Positions 45,887 through 55,192 of a stretch of DNA of 64,000 nucleotides are shown piece after piece; positions within the stretch are counted from its first letter, which is position 1, and every line of letters starts with the position of its first letter. The notes under the pieces were generated by a model that worked only from the letters and a program-made list of their open reading frames with translations, searched no databases and had not been told where the DNA came from. The position numbers and the translations under genes were made by a program. This stretch comes from Atribacter laminatus (GTDB lineage Bacteria; Atribacterota; Atribacteria; Atribacterales; Atribacteraceae), in the NCBI RefSeq assembly GCF_015775515.1, contig NZ_CP065383.1, forward strand, positions 124,001-188,000, in the 5' to 3' direction.

Positions 45887-46768
45887 TCAATAAATTTTTT
45901 CATACATCCCCTTATAGATCCTTCTCACCAGAGGAACTGAAATCAAAATGGTAATAATCAACATGATGGTTGTTGTTGCTGCTCCTCTTCCAAATTCATA
46001 GTATCGAAAGGTTTGCCGGTAAAGATAAATGGGTAAAATTTCGGTTCCTCCCGCTGGGCCACCCTCGGTAAGAATCCAGATTATTCCAAATTCACGAAGG
46101 GCAAATATTATTCTGAAGGTTAAACCGACCAACAGAGCGGGTTTAATGAGTTGATATACAACGAACCGAAAGGTTTGCAGGCGATTTGCTCCATCAATTT
46201 TTGTAGCCTCAATTACTTCTTGCGGCATGGCGGTGAGAGCAGAATAGGCAATAATCATAATAAAAGGGAAGTTTTTCCAAACTGTAACGATAATGACGCC
46301 GATAAAAGAGGAAACAGCCGTTCCAAACCAGGCAATTGGTCCCAATCCAAGAAAAGAAAGAGCATAATTCACAAATCCGTAACTGGGATCTAGCATATAC
46401 CTCCACATTACGCAAGCCACGACTTCGCTGATACAATAAGGGGCAATAAGCAATGAAACCCAAAGTTTTTGGAGAGGAAACTTTCGATTTAATAATAAAG
46501 CGCTTCCCAAACCAATTATAAATTCTAAAGCGACTACTGCCACGACAAAGATTAAATTATTAACCAAAGCGTTCTTAAAAAACCGATCACGAATAATTTG
46601 AACATAATTTTGTATGCCGTTAAAAACTGGCGTGCTACCTGGCGTGTATTGGGAAAAACTCAGAATTATAGCCCATATTCCTGGAATAACAATAATGACT
46701 ACCAATAATGTTATGATAGGAACCAACATTAACATCGGGATATTCAATTTCGATTTGATTCTCATCAA
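45887..46768 (-). CDS. Carbohydrate ABC transporter permease, MalF/UgpA type
   Basis: 293 residues with six membrane helices. EAA loop QEVIEATKIDGANRLQTFRF, and the typical LTEGGPAGGTEILPIYLYRQ near the end. Forms the channel with the MalG-type subunit. The gap to the LacI gene upstream (236 bases) should hold the promoter, but no clear box pair or LacI-type operator was found there. Confidence 0.92.
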   Translation of the reverse strand: MMRIKSKLNIPMLMLVPIITLLVVIIVIPGIWAIILSFSQYTPGSTPVFNGIQNYVQIIRDRFFKNALVNNLIFVVAVVALEFIIGLGSALLLNRKFPLQKLWVSLLIAPYCISEVVACVMWRYMLDPSYGFVNYALSFLGLGPIAWFGTAVSSFIGVIIVTVWKNFPFIMIIAYSALTAMPQEVIEATKIDGANRLQTFRFVVYQLIKPALLVGLTFRIIFALREFGIIWILTEGGPAGGTEILPIYLYRQTFRYYEFGRGAATTTIMLIITILISVPLVRRIYKGMYEKIY

Positions 46769-47004
46769 TCGCTCTCACCCACTCTGTTCTTTTTCATCTT
46801 GTGACTCAATCGGCTCAATATTATTCAGATAAATGAAAGTTAAAAAAGTGATTCGGATTTTCAATTATAAAATAATACAGTTTCTTACTTAAAAAATTCT
46901 TTTTTCTTCGAGGATCAAATTTTCATTCTATAGCCGATTAATTGTATAAAAACTGCCAATTTATTTTCTCTCGTATTCACTTTTTTATATGGAAAAAACC
47001 AATT

Positions 47005-48066
47005 TTATAATTCAATTCTCACCTCCCTATTATTCATTCTTTTGCAGGTGTCACCAATAATCAGCTCGGTGGAAAGAGTGATATCCATACGAGGTCCAAT
47101 CAAATTGTTAAAAACATCGTAAAGCATTCGCGCAGCTACTCTTCCGATGTTTCTTTCACCTATTCTTATCCGGGTTACACTTTTAGGAAAAATTGAATTA
47201 ATATCTTCACCCCTATATCCAGCAATGGAAATATCTTCGGGAACACGAATTTTCTTTTCACCGAGGTAGCGAAATACACCAGCCATCTGATTCATGTCGG
47301 TAGCTATAACTGCTGAAGGCCTTTCTTTTAAAGAAAGGATTTTCTCCATCCCCCGATAGCCACCTTGAGTGGGATCTCCTTGTTCTTCAACAATAAACTC
47401 CGGTTCGATGGCTATCCCATGTTTTTTTAAAGAATCTTTAAAACCTAATAATTTATCATGGAAAGAATAAAACTCGAGAGGCCCAACTATGATGGCAATT
47501 TTGATATGACCTAAACTGATCAGATAGTCGGTAACTTTATATAAACCACCATAATTATCGACTAAAATACGATAGGGAGCGCTACGGTATCTTCCAACCA
47601 CAACAACAGTGTGACCCTTTAAAATCAGGTCTTTTATCAGCTGCTCACGAACCGGTATCCCAGCAATAATAATCCCATCGACTATTCTCTGATTGCTATA
47701 AAAAGGAAAACCTTTTCCATCTCTTATCCCTTGATAATCAGTGTGATTGATCGTTTTCAGCAATAAACTTTCATTTTGTTCATCTACTACTTCTCCGATT
47801 CCTTTTAATATTTCAAATAAAAGGAAATTGTCGAACAAAGATCCATAGTAGGATTCAGAAATAAGGGCACCAACAATGCCCAGGCGTTCGCTATGGCTCC
47901 CCAGCCGTTTGGCAAATTCGCTTGGTGAAAAGTTTAGCTTTTTAATAATTTCTAAAACCATCTGACGAGTTTCTGGGGAAACCCAAGATTTGTTGTTCAG
48001 AACTCTCGAGACCGTTGCCTTGGAAACCCCGGCTTTTTTGGCTACTTCTTCAATAGTTATTTTCAT
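47005..48066 (-). CDS. LacI-family transcriptional regulator
   Basis: 353 residues. HTH ITIEEVAKKAGVSKATVSRV at the N-terminus with hinge SPSEFAKRLG, then a periplasmic-binding-like ligand domain (LGIVGALISESYY, VDGIIIAGIPV, IAIIVGPLEFYSFHDK, DISIAGYRGEDINSIF). Likely responds to the substrate of the downstream ABC/FAD cluster. A 14-bp near-palindrome upstream (48098-48111) fits an operator for this family and suggests autoregulation. Confidence 0.9.
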   Translation of the reverse strand: MKITIEEVAKKAGVSKATVSRVLNNKSWVSPETRQMVLEIIKKLNFSPSEFAKRLGSHSERLGIVGALISESYYGSLFDNFLLFEILKGIGEVVDEQNESLLLKTINHTDYQGIRDGKGFPFYSNQRIVDGIIIAGIPVREQLIKDLILKGHTVVVVGRYRSAPYRILVDNYGGLYKVTDYLISLGHIKIAIIVGPLEFYSFHDKLLGFKDSLKKHGIAIEPEFIVEEQGDPTQGGYRGMEKILSLKERPSAVIATDMNQMAGVFRYLGEKKIRVPEDISIAGYRGEDINSIFPKSVTRIRIGERNIGRVAARMLYDVFNNLIGPRMDITLSTELIIGDTCKRMNNREVRIEL

Positions 48067-48097
48067 ATTCTTTCCTGTAACACCCTGTTATAATTCC

Positions 48098-48111
48098 TGA
48101 AAACGCTTTCA
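48098..48111 (-). promoter_or_regulatory. LacI-type operator upstream of the regulator gene
   Basis: TGAAAACGCTTTCA: central CG, arms TGAAAA/CTTTCA with one mismatch, the form bound by LacI/CcpA-type repressors. It lies about 32 bases upstream of the start codon. Confidence 0.6.
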
Positions 48112-48240
48112 GTATTTTTATTGTAATTATTCTTTAGAAAAAATCAAGGGCAGGTTGAAGTCGGTTTTGATAAAGAAAATTTTAGGAGGGTAGACATTCA
48201 AGTCATTTGGTAGCACTAGATGAAGATGAAAACAAAGATT

Positions 48241-48260
48241 CGACATGCCATGGCATGTCG
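48241..48260. repeat. 20-bp perfect palindrome, second copy
   Basis: CGACATGCCATGGCATGTCG, identical to 1035-1054; flanks AAGATT before and CTACATTAAA after are shared too. The rest of the gap 48112-48340 shows nothing. Confidence 0.85.
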
Positions 48261-48340
48261 CTACATTAAATGAAGATCTGGCTAGGTTAATCCTGCCTGT
48301 GGATTTACAGGGTAAATTACTAAAGATCTTTGGTTTCAGC

Positions 48341-48424
48341 TGGTGCGAGAGAGGGGAGTTGAACCCCTACGGATCTCTCCACTGGATCCTAAGTCCAGCG
48401 CGTCTGCCATTCCGCCACTCTCGC
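48341..48424 (-). tRNA. tRNA-Leu (anticodon UAG)
   Basis: 84 bases with encoded CCA. Acceptor GCGAGAG/CTCTCGC plus A, D arm TGGCGGAATGGCAGACGCG, anticodon stem CTGGA/TCCAG with loop CTTAGGA (anticodon TAG), a long class II variable arm and T arm GGGGTTCAACTCCCC. It begins 17 bases after the asd stop on the same strand and may be read from that operon. Confidence 0.95.
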
Positions 48425-48441
48425 ACTTTTTCACTCAACTA

Positions 48442-49461
48442 TTATACTAATTTTTTTTCAATCAGCAATTCAGCAATTTGAATAGCGTTAAGAGCTGCCC
48501 CTTTGCGGATTTGATCGCCTACTGACCAGAGAGTTAACCCGTTCGGGCAGGAAATATCTTCTCGAATTCGCCCCACATAACAATTATCTTTTCCGGATAC
48601 CAACCAGGGCATGGGATAGACTCGATTGGCTGGATCGTCCTGTACGGTGACACCCGGAAAAGCCGAAAGAAGCTCGATTGCCTTATCTCGGGTAATCTTC
48701 TTCTCAGTTTCAATATTCACCGATACCGAATGGGCACGGAGCACCGGAACCCGGACACAGGTCGCTGTTATCTGTAAATCAGGTTCGCCCATGATTTTTC
48801 GAGTTTCCCAAACCATTTTCATTTCCTCTTTGCTATAAAAATTATCTAGAAATACGTCTACCTGAGGTATGAGATTAAAAGCAATTTGATAAGGAAAAAC
48901 TCCCGCTACCATTTCTCGACCAAAAGCGTACTCTTTTACTTGATCTTCTAGTTCCTGCATCGCTTTAGCACCAGCGCCCGAAGCCGCTTGATAGCTCGAT
49001 GCTACCACTCTTTTAATTCTTCCATAATCGTGAAGCGGTTTCAAAGGAACAATCGTGACAATTGTCGTGCAATTTGGATTGGCAATAATATTTTTCTTTC
49101 TAAAATCGACAATGGCACCGGGATTCACTTCCGGAATAATCAAAGGCACATCGGGGTCCTGACGAAATGCCGATGAATTATCAATAACGATACACCCCTC
49201 TTGACCAGCGAGAGGAGCAAATTCCTTACTAATCGATGCTCCAGCGCTAAACAATGCGAAGTCCATTCCTTGAAAACTTTCCGTTGACAGAATCTCGACC
49301 GGGATCTTTTCTCCACGAAAAGTAACGATCTTTCCTACCGATCGCTGCGATGCCAACGGTTTTAATTGTTTAACCGGAAAATTTCTTTCTTCAAGAATTT
49401 TTAACATTTCCTGGCCAACTGCTCCGGTTACTCCGGCTACCGCGACATTATAGCTCTTCAT
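48442..49461 (-). CDS. asd: Aspartate-semialdehyde dehydrogenase
   Basis: 339 residues from ATG 49461 (GAGGAGG eight bases upstream; the open frame starts earlier at 49518). NADP site [18 protein letters not shown], catalytic Cys in [19 protein letters not shown], and substrate site [19 protein letters not shown]. Reduces aspartyl phosphate to the semialdehyde, the branch point for lysine and threonine. Overlaps lysC by 14 bases; last protein gene of thrC-thrB-lysC-asd. Confidence 0.96.
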   Translation of the reverse strand: MKSYNVAVAGVTGAVGQEMLKILEERNFPVKQLKPLASQRSVGKIVTFRGEKIPVEILSTESFQGMDFALFSAGASISKEFAPLAGQEGCIVIDNSSAFRQDPDVPLIIPEVNPGAIVDFRKKNIIANPNCTTIVTIVPLKPLHDYGRIKRVVASSYQAASGAGAKAMQELEDQVKEYAFGREMVAGVFPYQIAFNLIPQVDVFLDNFYSKEEMKMVWETRKIMGEPDLQITATCVRVPVLRAHSVSVNIETEKKITRDKAIELLSAFPGVTVQDDPANRVYPMPWLVSGKDNCYVGRIREDISCPNGLTLWSVGDQIRKGAALNAIQIAELLIEKKLV

Positions 49462-50683
49462 GGATAGAGACCTCCTCATCTTCGATGAATTCTTTATGAA
49501 GCGCTTGAACAGCTTCATTGATACTCGAATTGGGAATTAAACATGATATCCTCAAATTCGAGGTACTGATCATATCAATATTAATCTCCTGCTCAGAAAG
49601 AACGTGGAACATTCGATAGGCTATATTGGGATCGCTGGCAATACCCGCTCCAACGATAGAAATCTTTGCTACTGCTTCATCCAGTTTGACCCCTTTGAAT
49701 TGAACCTTCCGGCTTAAATTGTCCACCACTTTTTTTAAGCGATTATCATCTTCTCGAGATATAACAAAAGCTACGTCTTTTTTATCTTCTCGACCTTCGC
49801 TTTGAATAATCATATCCACCGAAACCGAGCAATCAGCCAACTCTTTAAAAATAAGGGCAGCAATGCCTGGCCGATCGGGAACTTCCAGAAAAACCACTTT
49901 GATAACATTTCCATTATGGGTAATCGCTCTCACTTTGACGTCTTCCATCGATCGCATTTTTTCCACCCACGTCCCTTCTTCTTGAGAAAAAGTACTCCGT
50001 ACCTGGACTTTTACTCCATAGACCTGAGAAAAGTCCACAGAACGAATTTGGAGAACCTTGGCACCTAAATTCGCCATCTCGGACATTTCATCATAGGATA
50101 TCCGATTGATTTTCCTGGCCCGGGGCACGATCCTGGGATCAGCAGTAAATACCCCATTGACATCGGTAAAAATTTCGCAATACTCAGCAGACAAAGCAGC
50201 CGCCAAGGCACAGGCAGTGGTATCGCTTCCTCCCCGGCCTAAAGTCGTGATATCATAATCCGAACTCATCCCTTGAAAGCCGGCGACAATGACCACCTTA
50301 TTTTCATTAAGATGACGAAATATTCTTTGAGGATCGATGGTAATAATCTTCGCTTTGGTATGGAAATTCGAGGTGTGAATCCCTGCTTGGCCGCCGGTTA
50401 GAGCTATCGCTTCCTGGCCGAGAGCATTCAACGCCATGGAAAGCAAGGCGATGGATACCTGTTCTCCGGTCGACAGGAGCATGTCCAACTCTCGATCCGG
50501 GGGAGAAGGGTGAATATCTCGGGCCATTTCCATAAGACGATCGGTGGTTTTTCCCATAGCCGAAACCACCGCAACCAAACGATGTCCTTGATCCACATAG
50601 GATTTTATCCGACAAGCTACCGACTTCACCTTATCCAGATCGGCTACCGAAGATCCACCATATTTTTGAACAATAAGACTCAT
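49448..50683 (-). CDS. lysC: Aspartate kinase
   Basis: 411 residues from ATG 50683, which overlaps the thrB stop by four bases (ATGA). Kinase motif [20 protein letters not shown], then [20 protein letters not shown] (substrate site), and two C-terminal ACT domains ([18 protein letters not shown] and [20 protein letters not shown]), so end-product inhibition by lysine or threonine is expected. Confidence 0.96.
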   Translation of the reverse strand: MSLIVQKYGGSSVADLDKVKSVACRIKSYVDQGHRLVAVVSAMGKTTDRLMEMARDIHPSPPDRELDMLLSTGEQVSIALLSMALNALGQEAIALTGGQAGIHTSNFHTKAKIITIDPQRIFRHLNENKVVIVAGFQGMSSDYDITTLGRGGSDTTACALAAALSAEYCEIFTDVNGVFTADPRIVPRARKINRISYDEMSEMANLGAKVLQIRSVDFSQVYGVKVQVRSTFSQEEGTWVEKMRSMEDVKVRAITHNGNVIKVVFLEVPDRPGIAALIFKELADCSVSVDMIIQSEGREDKKDVAFVISREDDNRLKKVVDNLSRKVQFKGVKLDEAVAKISIVGAGIASDPNIAYRMFHVLSEQEINIDMISTSNLRISCLIPNSSINEAVQALHKEFIEDEEVSIHEEL

Positions 50684-51588
50684 AATTGTTTCACTCGAAT
50701 TCCTTGATTCTGCCAATTTACATTTTTTATAATCAGATCTTTGGTGCCCTTTTGAGCAAACAGTTCACTGATCTTTTCCTTGCCAGAGGTTGTGATCGGA
50801 TCCCGAAGCATTAAAAGAACCGTCGAGCCCGAGCCACTTATAACTGCCTCTCCCATCCCCTTCTCACGTAAGTATCCACGAACCTCAAAAAAACCGGGTA
50901 TTTTTTGCCCTCGAAAAGGCTGATGAATAGCGTCATCCAGGGCCGTAAAAAAACCTTCCCGGTCTTGACGAAAAATACTCCCCACCAAATAGGCAATTCG
51001 GGATAAATTAAATATAACATCTTCCCGTGAATAGTCAGATGGTAGAATCCTTCTCATTTCTTCAGTAGAGAGGGTATATTCTGGAATACAGGCAACGAGA
51101 TGAATATTATCAAAAAATGGAAATTTTTGATAGTGTATTTGTTCACCGTTTTTCATGGCAACCGTCAAACCACCAACCATGGCGGGAATGACATTATCGG
51201 GATGTCCTTCGATTTGGGCGGCGAAATGAATCATTTCCTCAATCGACAGTGCTCTTCCGTTCAACTCATTTACGGTAGCTACCGCCGCGGAAATACAAGC
51301 CGCACTGCTTCCCAATCCCCGGCTGACTGGAATCTGATTGAAAGCTTCAACCTCCAATCCCAGCTCGGGAAAATTCTTCCATTTTGAAATTTTTTTTATA
51401 GTTCTAAAAAAGAGATTCCGTTCATCTTCAGGGAGATAGCGTTCTCCTTCCCCACGATTTCGAATAATATATTGGTTCTCTTTTATAGTTTGAACACGAA
51501 CGGTATAAAAAATATCCAAAGCCATCCCCAATACATCAAACCCGCATCCCAAATTGGCAGTGGTTGCCGGTATGCTGACTTCAATCAT
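50680..51588 (-). CDS. thrB: Homoserine kinase
   Basis: 302 residues from ATG 51588 (GGAGAAAAG upstream; overlaps thrC by eight bases). GHMP kinase motif [20 protein letters not shown] (about residue 90), N-terminal [20 protein letters not shown], and late [18 protein letters not shown]. Phosphorylates homoserine for threonine synthase. Confidence 0.95.
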   Translation of the reverse strand: MIEVSIPATTANLGCGFDVLGMALDIFYTVRVQTIKENQYIIRNRGEGERYLPEDERNLFFRTIKKISKWKNFPELGLEVEAFNQIPVSRGLGSSAACISAAVATVNELNGRALSIEEMIHFAAQIEGHPDNVIPAMVGGLTVAMKNGEQIHYQKFPFFDNIHLVACIPEYTLSTEEMRRILPSDYSREDVIFNLSRIAYLVGSIFRQDREGFFTALDDAIHQPFRGQKIPGFFEVRGYLREKGMGEAVISGSGSTVLLMLRDPITTSGKEKISELFAQKGTKDLIIKNVNWQNQGIRVKQL

Positions 51589-52654
51589 GCTTTTCTCCAG
51601 ATAATTCAAGGTGTTCAATGATTTTCTCTTCCGATGCCTCCAATTCTTCTATCCGATCCCGGCATTGTTCAATGGCGATATCAGGATCTTTGAGTCCATG
51701 GCCGGTGAGCACACAGACGACCGTTTCCTTTCCCTGGAAAAACCCGGCTTGATTTTTTTTCAATACACCTGCCAAAGATGCCGCCGAAGCCGGTTCAACA
51801 AACAATCCTTCTTCCCCGGCTAACATTCTTTGCGCTGCAAGAATTTCTTCATCGGTTACTGCTTCAATGCTCCCACCCGATTCATCACGGGCATTGATCG
51901 CCCCCTTCCAACTGGCGGGATTTCCAATTCGTATCGCCGTTGCAACCGTATGAGGTTTCTCAACCGGTATCCCGGTTACCAGCGGGCAAGATCCTTGGGC
52001 TTGAAACCCAATCATCTTGGGTAGGACGTTGATTTCTTTTCGGTTAAAAAGTTCCTTAAAGCCCTTCCAATAGGCAGTTATATTTCCGGCATTGCCAACC
52101 GGAAGAGCAAGATAATCCGGTACTCCTTTCATCCAATCAACGATTTCGAAAGCCGCTGTTTTTTGGCCTTCAATTCGAAAAGGATTGATGGAATTTACCA
52201 ATGCCACCGGATAATGCGAGGTTATAGAACGGACAATAGTCAAAGCCTCGTCAAAATTACCCTGGATAGCAATAACCCGTGCTCCGTGCATCAATGCTTG
52301 CGAGAGCTTCCCTAAGGCAATTTTGCCTTGAGGTATCAAGACAATACATTGAATCCCTGCTCGTCGAGCATATGCGGCAGCCGAAGCAGAAGTATTCCCG
52401 GTTGATGCACACATGATTACTTTCTTGCCTTCTTCGACCGCTTTCGCAACTGCCATGACCATTCCTCGGTCTTTAAAGGAGCCAGTTGGATTCATCCCTT
52501 CAAATTTAAAAAAGAGAGACTTTAATTTCAAATGTTTAACAATATGCTGAGACCGGATAAGCGGAGTGCTTCCTTCCTGTAAAGTCAATTCCGGAGTCCG
52601 AGGGTTTACTGGAAGATAGTCAGCAAAATGTGAAATAACACCAGGCCAATACAA
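51581..52654 (-). CDS. thrC: Threonine synthase
   Basis: 357 residues. PLP lysine in NPTGSFKDRGMVMAVAKA (about residue 60), phosphate loop LPVGNAGNITAYWKGF. The TTG at 52654 is preferred as start because AAGGAGG lies seven bases before it, while the ATG at 52660 is only one base away; YWPGVI as the N-terminus also fits the family. First gene of the operon. Homoserine dehydrogenase is not in this window. Confidence 0.95.
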   Translation of the reverse strand: MYWPGVISHFADYLPVNPRTPELTLQEGSTPLIRSQHIVKHLKLKSLFFKFEGMNPTGSFKDRGMVMAVAKAVEEGKKVIMCASTGNTSASAAAYARRAGIQCIVLIPQGKIALGKLSQALMHGARVIAIQGNFDEALTIVRSITSHYPVALVNSINPFRIEGQKTAAFEIVDWMKGVPDYLALPVGNAGNITAYWKGFKELFNRKEINVLPKMIGFQAQGSCPLVTGIPVEKPHTVATAIRIGNPASWKGAINARDESGGSIEAVTDEEILAAQRMLAGEEGLFVEPASAASLAGVLKKNQAGFFQGKETVVCVLTGHGLKDPDIAIEQCRDRIEELEASEEKIIEHLELSGEKHD

Positions 52655-52693
52655 GTTCATGCCTCCTTGATCATAATAAAATAATTGAGATAA

Positions 52694-52722
52694 AGAATAT
52701 CATAAAAACCCTTTATTTGTAA
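52694..52722 (-). promoter_or_regulatory. Candidate promoter of the thr operon
   Basis: Minus strand TTACAA (52717-52722), 17-base spacer, TATTCT (52694-52699). No leader peptide or T-box seen before thrC. Confidence 0.45.
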
Positions 52723-52767
52723 CATCTTGGTTTCTATTCAGCAAGATTTTCTTTCAGATCGGTTTCA

Positions 52768-52796
52768 TTGACAGAACAGACTAAAAATCATACTAT
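52768..52796 (+). promoter_or_regulatory. Promoter of the Rrf2-MFS operon
   Basis: TTGACA (52768-52773), 17-base spacer, TACTAT (52791-52796), about 26 bases before the Rrf2 gene and divergent from the thr operon. Confidence 0.65.
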
Positions 52797-52829
52797 TTTG
52801 ATATCCTTAGAAAGGTAGTGTGCTATCCA

Positions 52830-53246
52830 ATGAAAATTTCTACAAGAGCTCGATATGGATTACGATTATTAGTCGATTTGGCCGAACACTCAGGGAAAGA
52901 TCCGGTTAAATTAAAAGATATTTCCCGGCGTCAAAACATATCCCTCAATTACCTTCGGCAGCTTATCATGCCCCTGGAATCGAATAATATCGTTCGAAGC
53001 ATCCGTGGAAACCGTGGTGGTTATCTCTTAGGAAAAAAACCAGAAGAAATTAACCTTTTGGACATCATGAACCTTTTAGAAGGCCCAATGAATTTAGTCG
53101 ATTGTGTTCATAACAAAAACCTTTGTCAAATATCGGATACCTGTCCAACTCGAAAAATATGGGTAGAAATATCGGAAAAAATGGAGCAGTCACTTTCTCA
53201 AAGAAGTTTAAAAGATCTCATGGAAAACAATGAAATACTCAACTAA
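52830..53246 (+). CDS. Rrf2-family transcriptional regulator
   Basis: 138 residues from ATG 52830 (the frame is open to a GTG at 52818, but its ribosome site would be too close). Rrf2 winged helix MKISTRARYGLRLLVDLAEH, with DISRRQNISLNYLRQLI recognition region. Three cysteines (VDCVHNKNLCQISDTCPTR) at IscR-like positions make an Fe-S or redox sensor likely. The MFS gene follows 25 bases later and is the probable target. Confidence 0.9.
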   Translation: MKISTRARYGLRLLVDLAEHSGKDPVKLKDISRRQNISLNYLRQLIMPLESNNIVRSIRGNRGGYLLGKKPEEINLLDIMNLLEGPMNLVDCVHNKNLCQISDTCPTRKIWVEISEKMEQSLSQRSLKDLMENNEILN

Positions 53247-53271
53247 AAATTGAACAGGGGGTCAAAAAAGA

Positions 53272-54450
53272 TTGTCCAAAAACTACCTTCTTGCCCCATT
53301 TTTTTTAGCTCTCATTGTTATTGGTTTGGGGCTTTCTGGAATCGGGTCGGTCGTCCCCGAAATGTCCAAACAGTTTGGTGTCAGCTCAGCTGTGATGGGA
53401 CGGGTTTTCCTTTTCCATGGATTAGGATACTTCATTTCCATTATGGTTGCCGGTTTTTTAGGTGATATTATTCAAAAATCTCTTCTTCTTCGTTTGGGCT
53501 TGTTAATTAGTGCTTTCGGGTTTGCCGGAATTTCTTTTTTTACCAATTTTACCCCGGTCATTCTCAGTTTCATGGCAATGGGAATTGGACTTGGTTTTTT
53601 AGACTGCATGGTTAATCCAATTTTAACCGAAATTTTTACTAAAAACCCCGGAACCATTCTCAACGTTGTTCATGCTTTTTACGGCCTTGGTTCCTTGTCT
53701 GCTCCTCGTTTGTACGCTTTTTTAAGCCAACGACAATATAACTGGCAGAATTTTTACTCTATCGTGACGGTTATCACCGTGGTGGTTTTTATTCTTTTTC
53801 TTCTCCCCTTCCTCCCCAAAAGTCAGGGAAAAATGGGCTTTCGAAATATCTTAAAAATTTTTCGCTATCGAGCTTTCTGGTTTATGGGAGCGATAACCAT
53901 GTTTTATTCCGGTGGAGTGACCGTGTTGAACGGATGGATCGTGTCCTATTTTAAAGAGAAAGGACTATCCGTTCCCGTTGGAGCAGTTTACCTATCCTTT
54001 TTTTGGCTGGGGTTAATGGTTGGCCGTTTTGTTCTTTCCTGGATGGCCGATCGAATCGGACATCTCCGCATGATCCAACTCAATACCATTGGAGGAATAA
54101 TTTTTGTAATTTTAACCATCAGTCTTCCTATTTCGGCAATTCTCACGCCCACCTTCCTCTTCTTTACCGGCTTCATGCTCTCCACTATCATGCCAACTAC
54201 TCTTGCTTATGCCGTTGTCAATTATCCAGAGACAGCCTCAACGGCTTCGGGATGGGTCTTAACCAATAACGGGATTGCTACGCTCTTTTTCCCATGGTTT
54301 GGAGGGATTTTAGCTTCTTATACCAGTTTCCAAACCACCTTGTTATTAGTTCCGGTTTTGCTTGTCACCATGCTCGTTTTTCAGTGGTTATTAGCCGGGG
54401 AAATTAAAAGAACTCAAAAATCCCCAGTTAAAAGCACGGTCAGCGGTTAA
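53272..54450 (+). CDS. MFS transporter
   Basis: 392 residues, TTG start with AGGGGG upstream. Twelve hydrophobic segments; the motif between helices 2 and 3 is GFLGDIIQKSLLLRLGLL, a form of the MFS A-motif, and a second one is WMADRIGHLRMIQLN. Resembles the FucP/YbjJ-like or fosmidomycin-type group. Substrate unknown. Ends four bases from the convergent gltB3-like gene with no terminator between them. Confidence 0.88.
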   Translation: MSKNYLLAPFFLALIVIGLGLSGIGSVVPEMSKQFGVSSAVMGRVFLFHGLGYFISIMVAGFLGDIIQKSLLLRLGLLISAFGFAGISFFTNFTPVILSFMAMGIGLGFLDCMVNPILTEIFTKNPGTILNVVHAFYGLGSLSAPRLYAFLSQRQYNWQNFYSIVTVITVVVFILFLLPFLPKSQGKMGFRNILKIFRYRAFWFMGAITMFYSGGVTVLNGWIVSYFKEKGLSVPVGAVYLSFFWLGLMVGRFVLSWMADRIGHLRMIQLNTIGGIIFVILTISLPISAILTPTFLFFTGFMLSTIMPTTLAYAVVNYPETASTASGWVLTNNGIATLFFPWFGGILASYTSFQTTLLLVPVLLVTMLVFQWLLAGEIKRTQKSPVKSTVSG

Positions 54451-54454
54451 TAGG

Positions 54455-55192
54455 TTAATAGGCATATACCCTTCCATAAGGACGAGTAGTGGTAGGGAAA
54501 ACCTTGACAAAATCATCCCTTTTAAAGTCTGGTATTTCCAGGTCAAGGTCTTGAGAAAACTCGTTCAGGTAGGAAGTGATTTCGTCATAATCTCTGGGAG
54601 TCGGCTGCTCAATGCCGATTCCCAGACCAGCTTGTTCCGGCCGGAATCGACCGCGAATAAATAATTTCCCTCCGTGCATTCCCGAAGCGATGAACTTCCC
54701 CACCGGAGAACAACTTGAATCATAACCAAGACCTAATACAACAATTAAACCCCCTGCCATATACTCCCCAAGAAAATCTTGGCTTGACCCACCGATAATG
54801 ATAACTGGATAGTCGTTTAGATATGATTTCATGTGAATACCCACTCGATATCCAACATCGCCTTTAACCCATATCTTCCCACCCCTCATAGCATATCCGG
54901 CAATGTCTCGAATGTCGCCTTCAACGATAATCTTCCCCGAGTTCATGGTATTGCCAACCCCATCTTGAGCATTCCCATGGACAAGTATGGTCGCACCGTC
55001 CATAAACATTCCCAAGTCATCTCCTGGAACACCATTGATCTCGATTATTCCCTCACCAGATAAGGATCGGCCGATATAACGTTGACCGTTCACTCCTTGG
55101 AGAGAGAAATTACGAAATCCGTCTTTCCACATGGCTTCGATTTCCTGGTTAATTTCTCGGTAATGACGTCCTTGACAAGGGATAGTAGTCAT
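54455..55192 (-). CDS. Glutamate synthase GXGXG-domain protein (GltB3-like)
   Basis: 245 residues of a right-handed beta helix built from GxGxG turns: GDGATI..., then NAQDGVGNTMNSGKIIVEGD, IAGYAMRGGKIWVKGDVG, YMAGGLIVVLG. In whole GltB this is the C-terminal structural domain that links the glutaminase and FMN parts; in archaea and some bacteria it is a separate subunit. Last gene of the five-gene glutamate synthase operon; four-base overlap with the FAD oxidoreductase. Confidence 0.9.
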   Translation of the reverse strand: MTTIPCQGRHYREINQEIEAMWKDGFRNFSLQGVNGQRYIGRSLSGEGIIEINGVPGDDLGMFMDGATILVHGNAQDGVGNTMNSGKIIVEGDIRDIAGYAMRGGKIWVKGDVGYRVGIHMKSYLNDYPVIIIGGSSQDFLGEYMAGGLIVVLGLGYDSSCSPVGKFIASGMHGGKLFIRGRFRPEQAGLGIGIEQPTPRDYDEITSYLNEFSQDLDLEIPDFKRDDFVKVFPTTTRPYGRVYAY

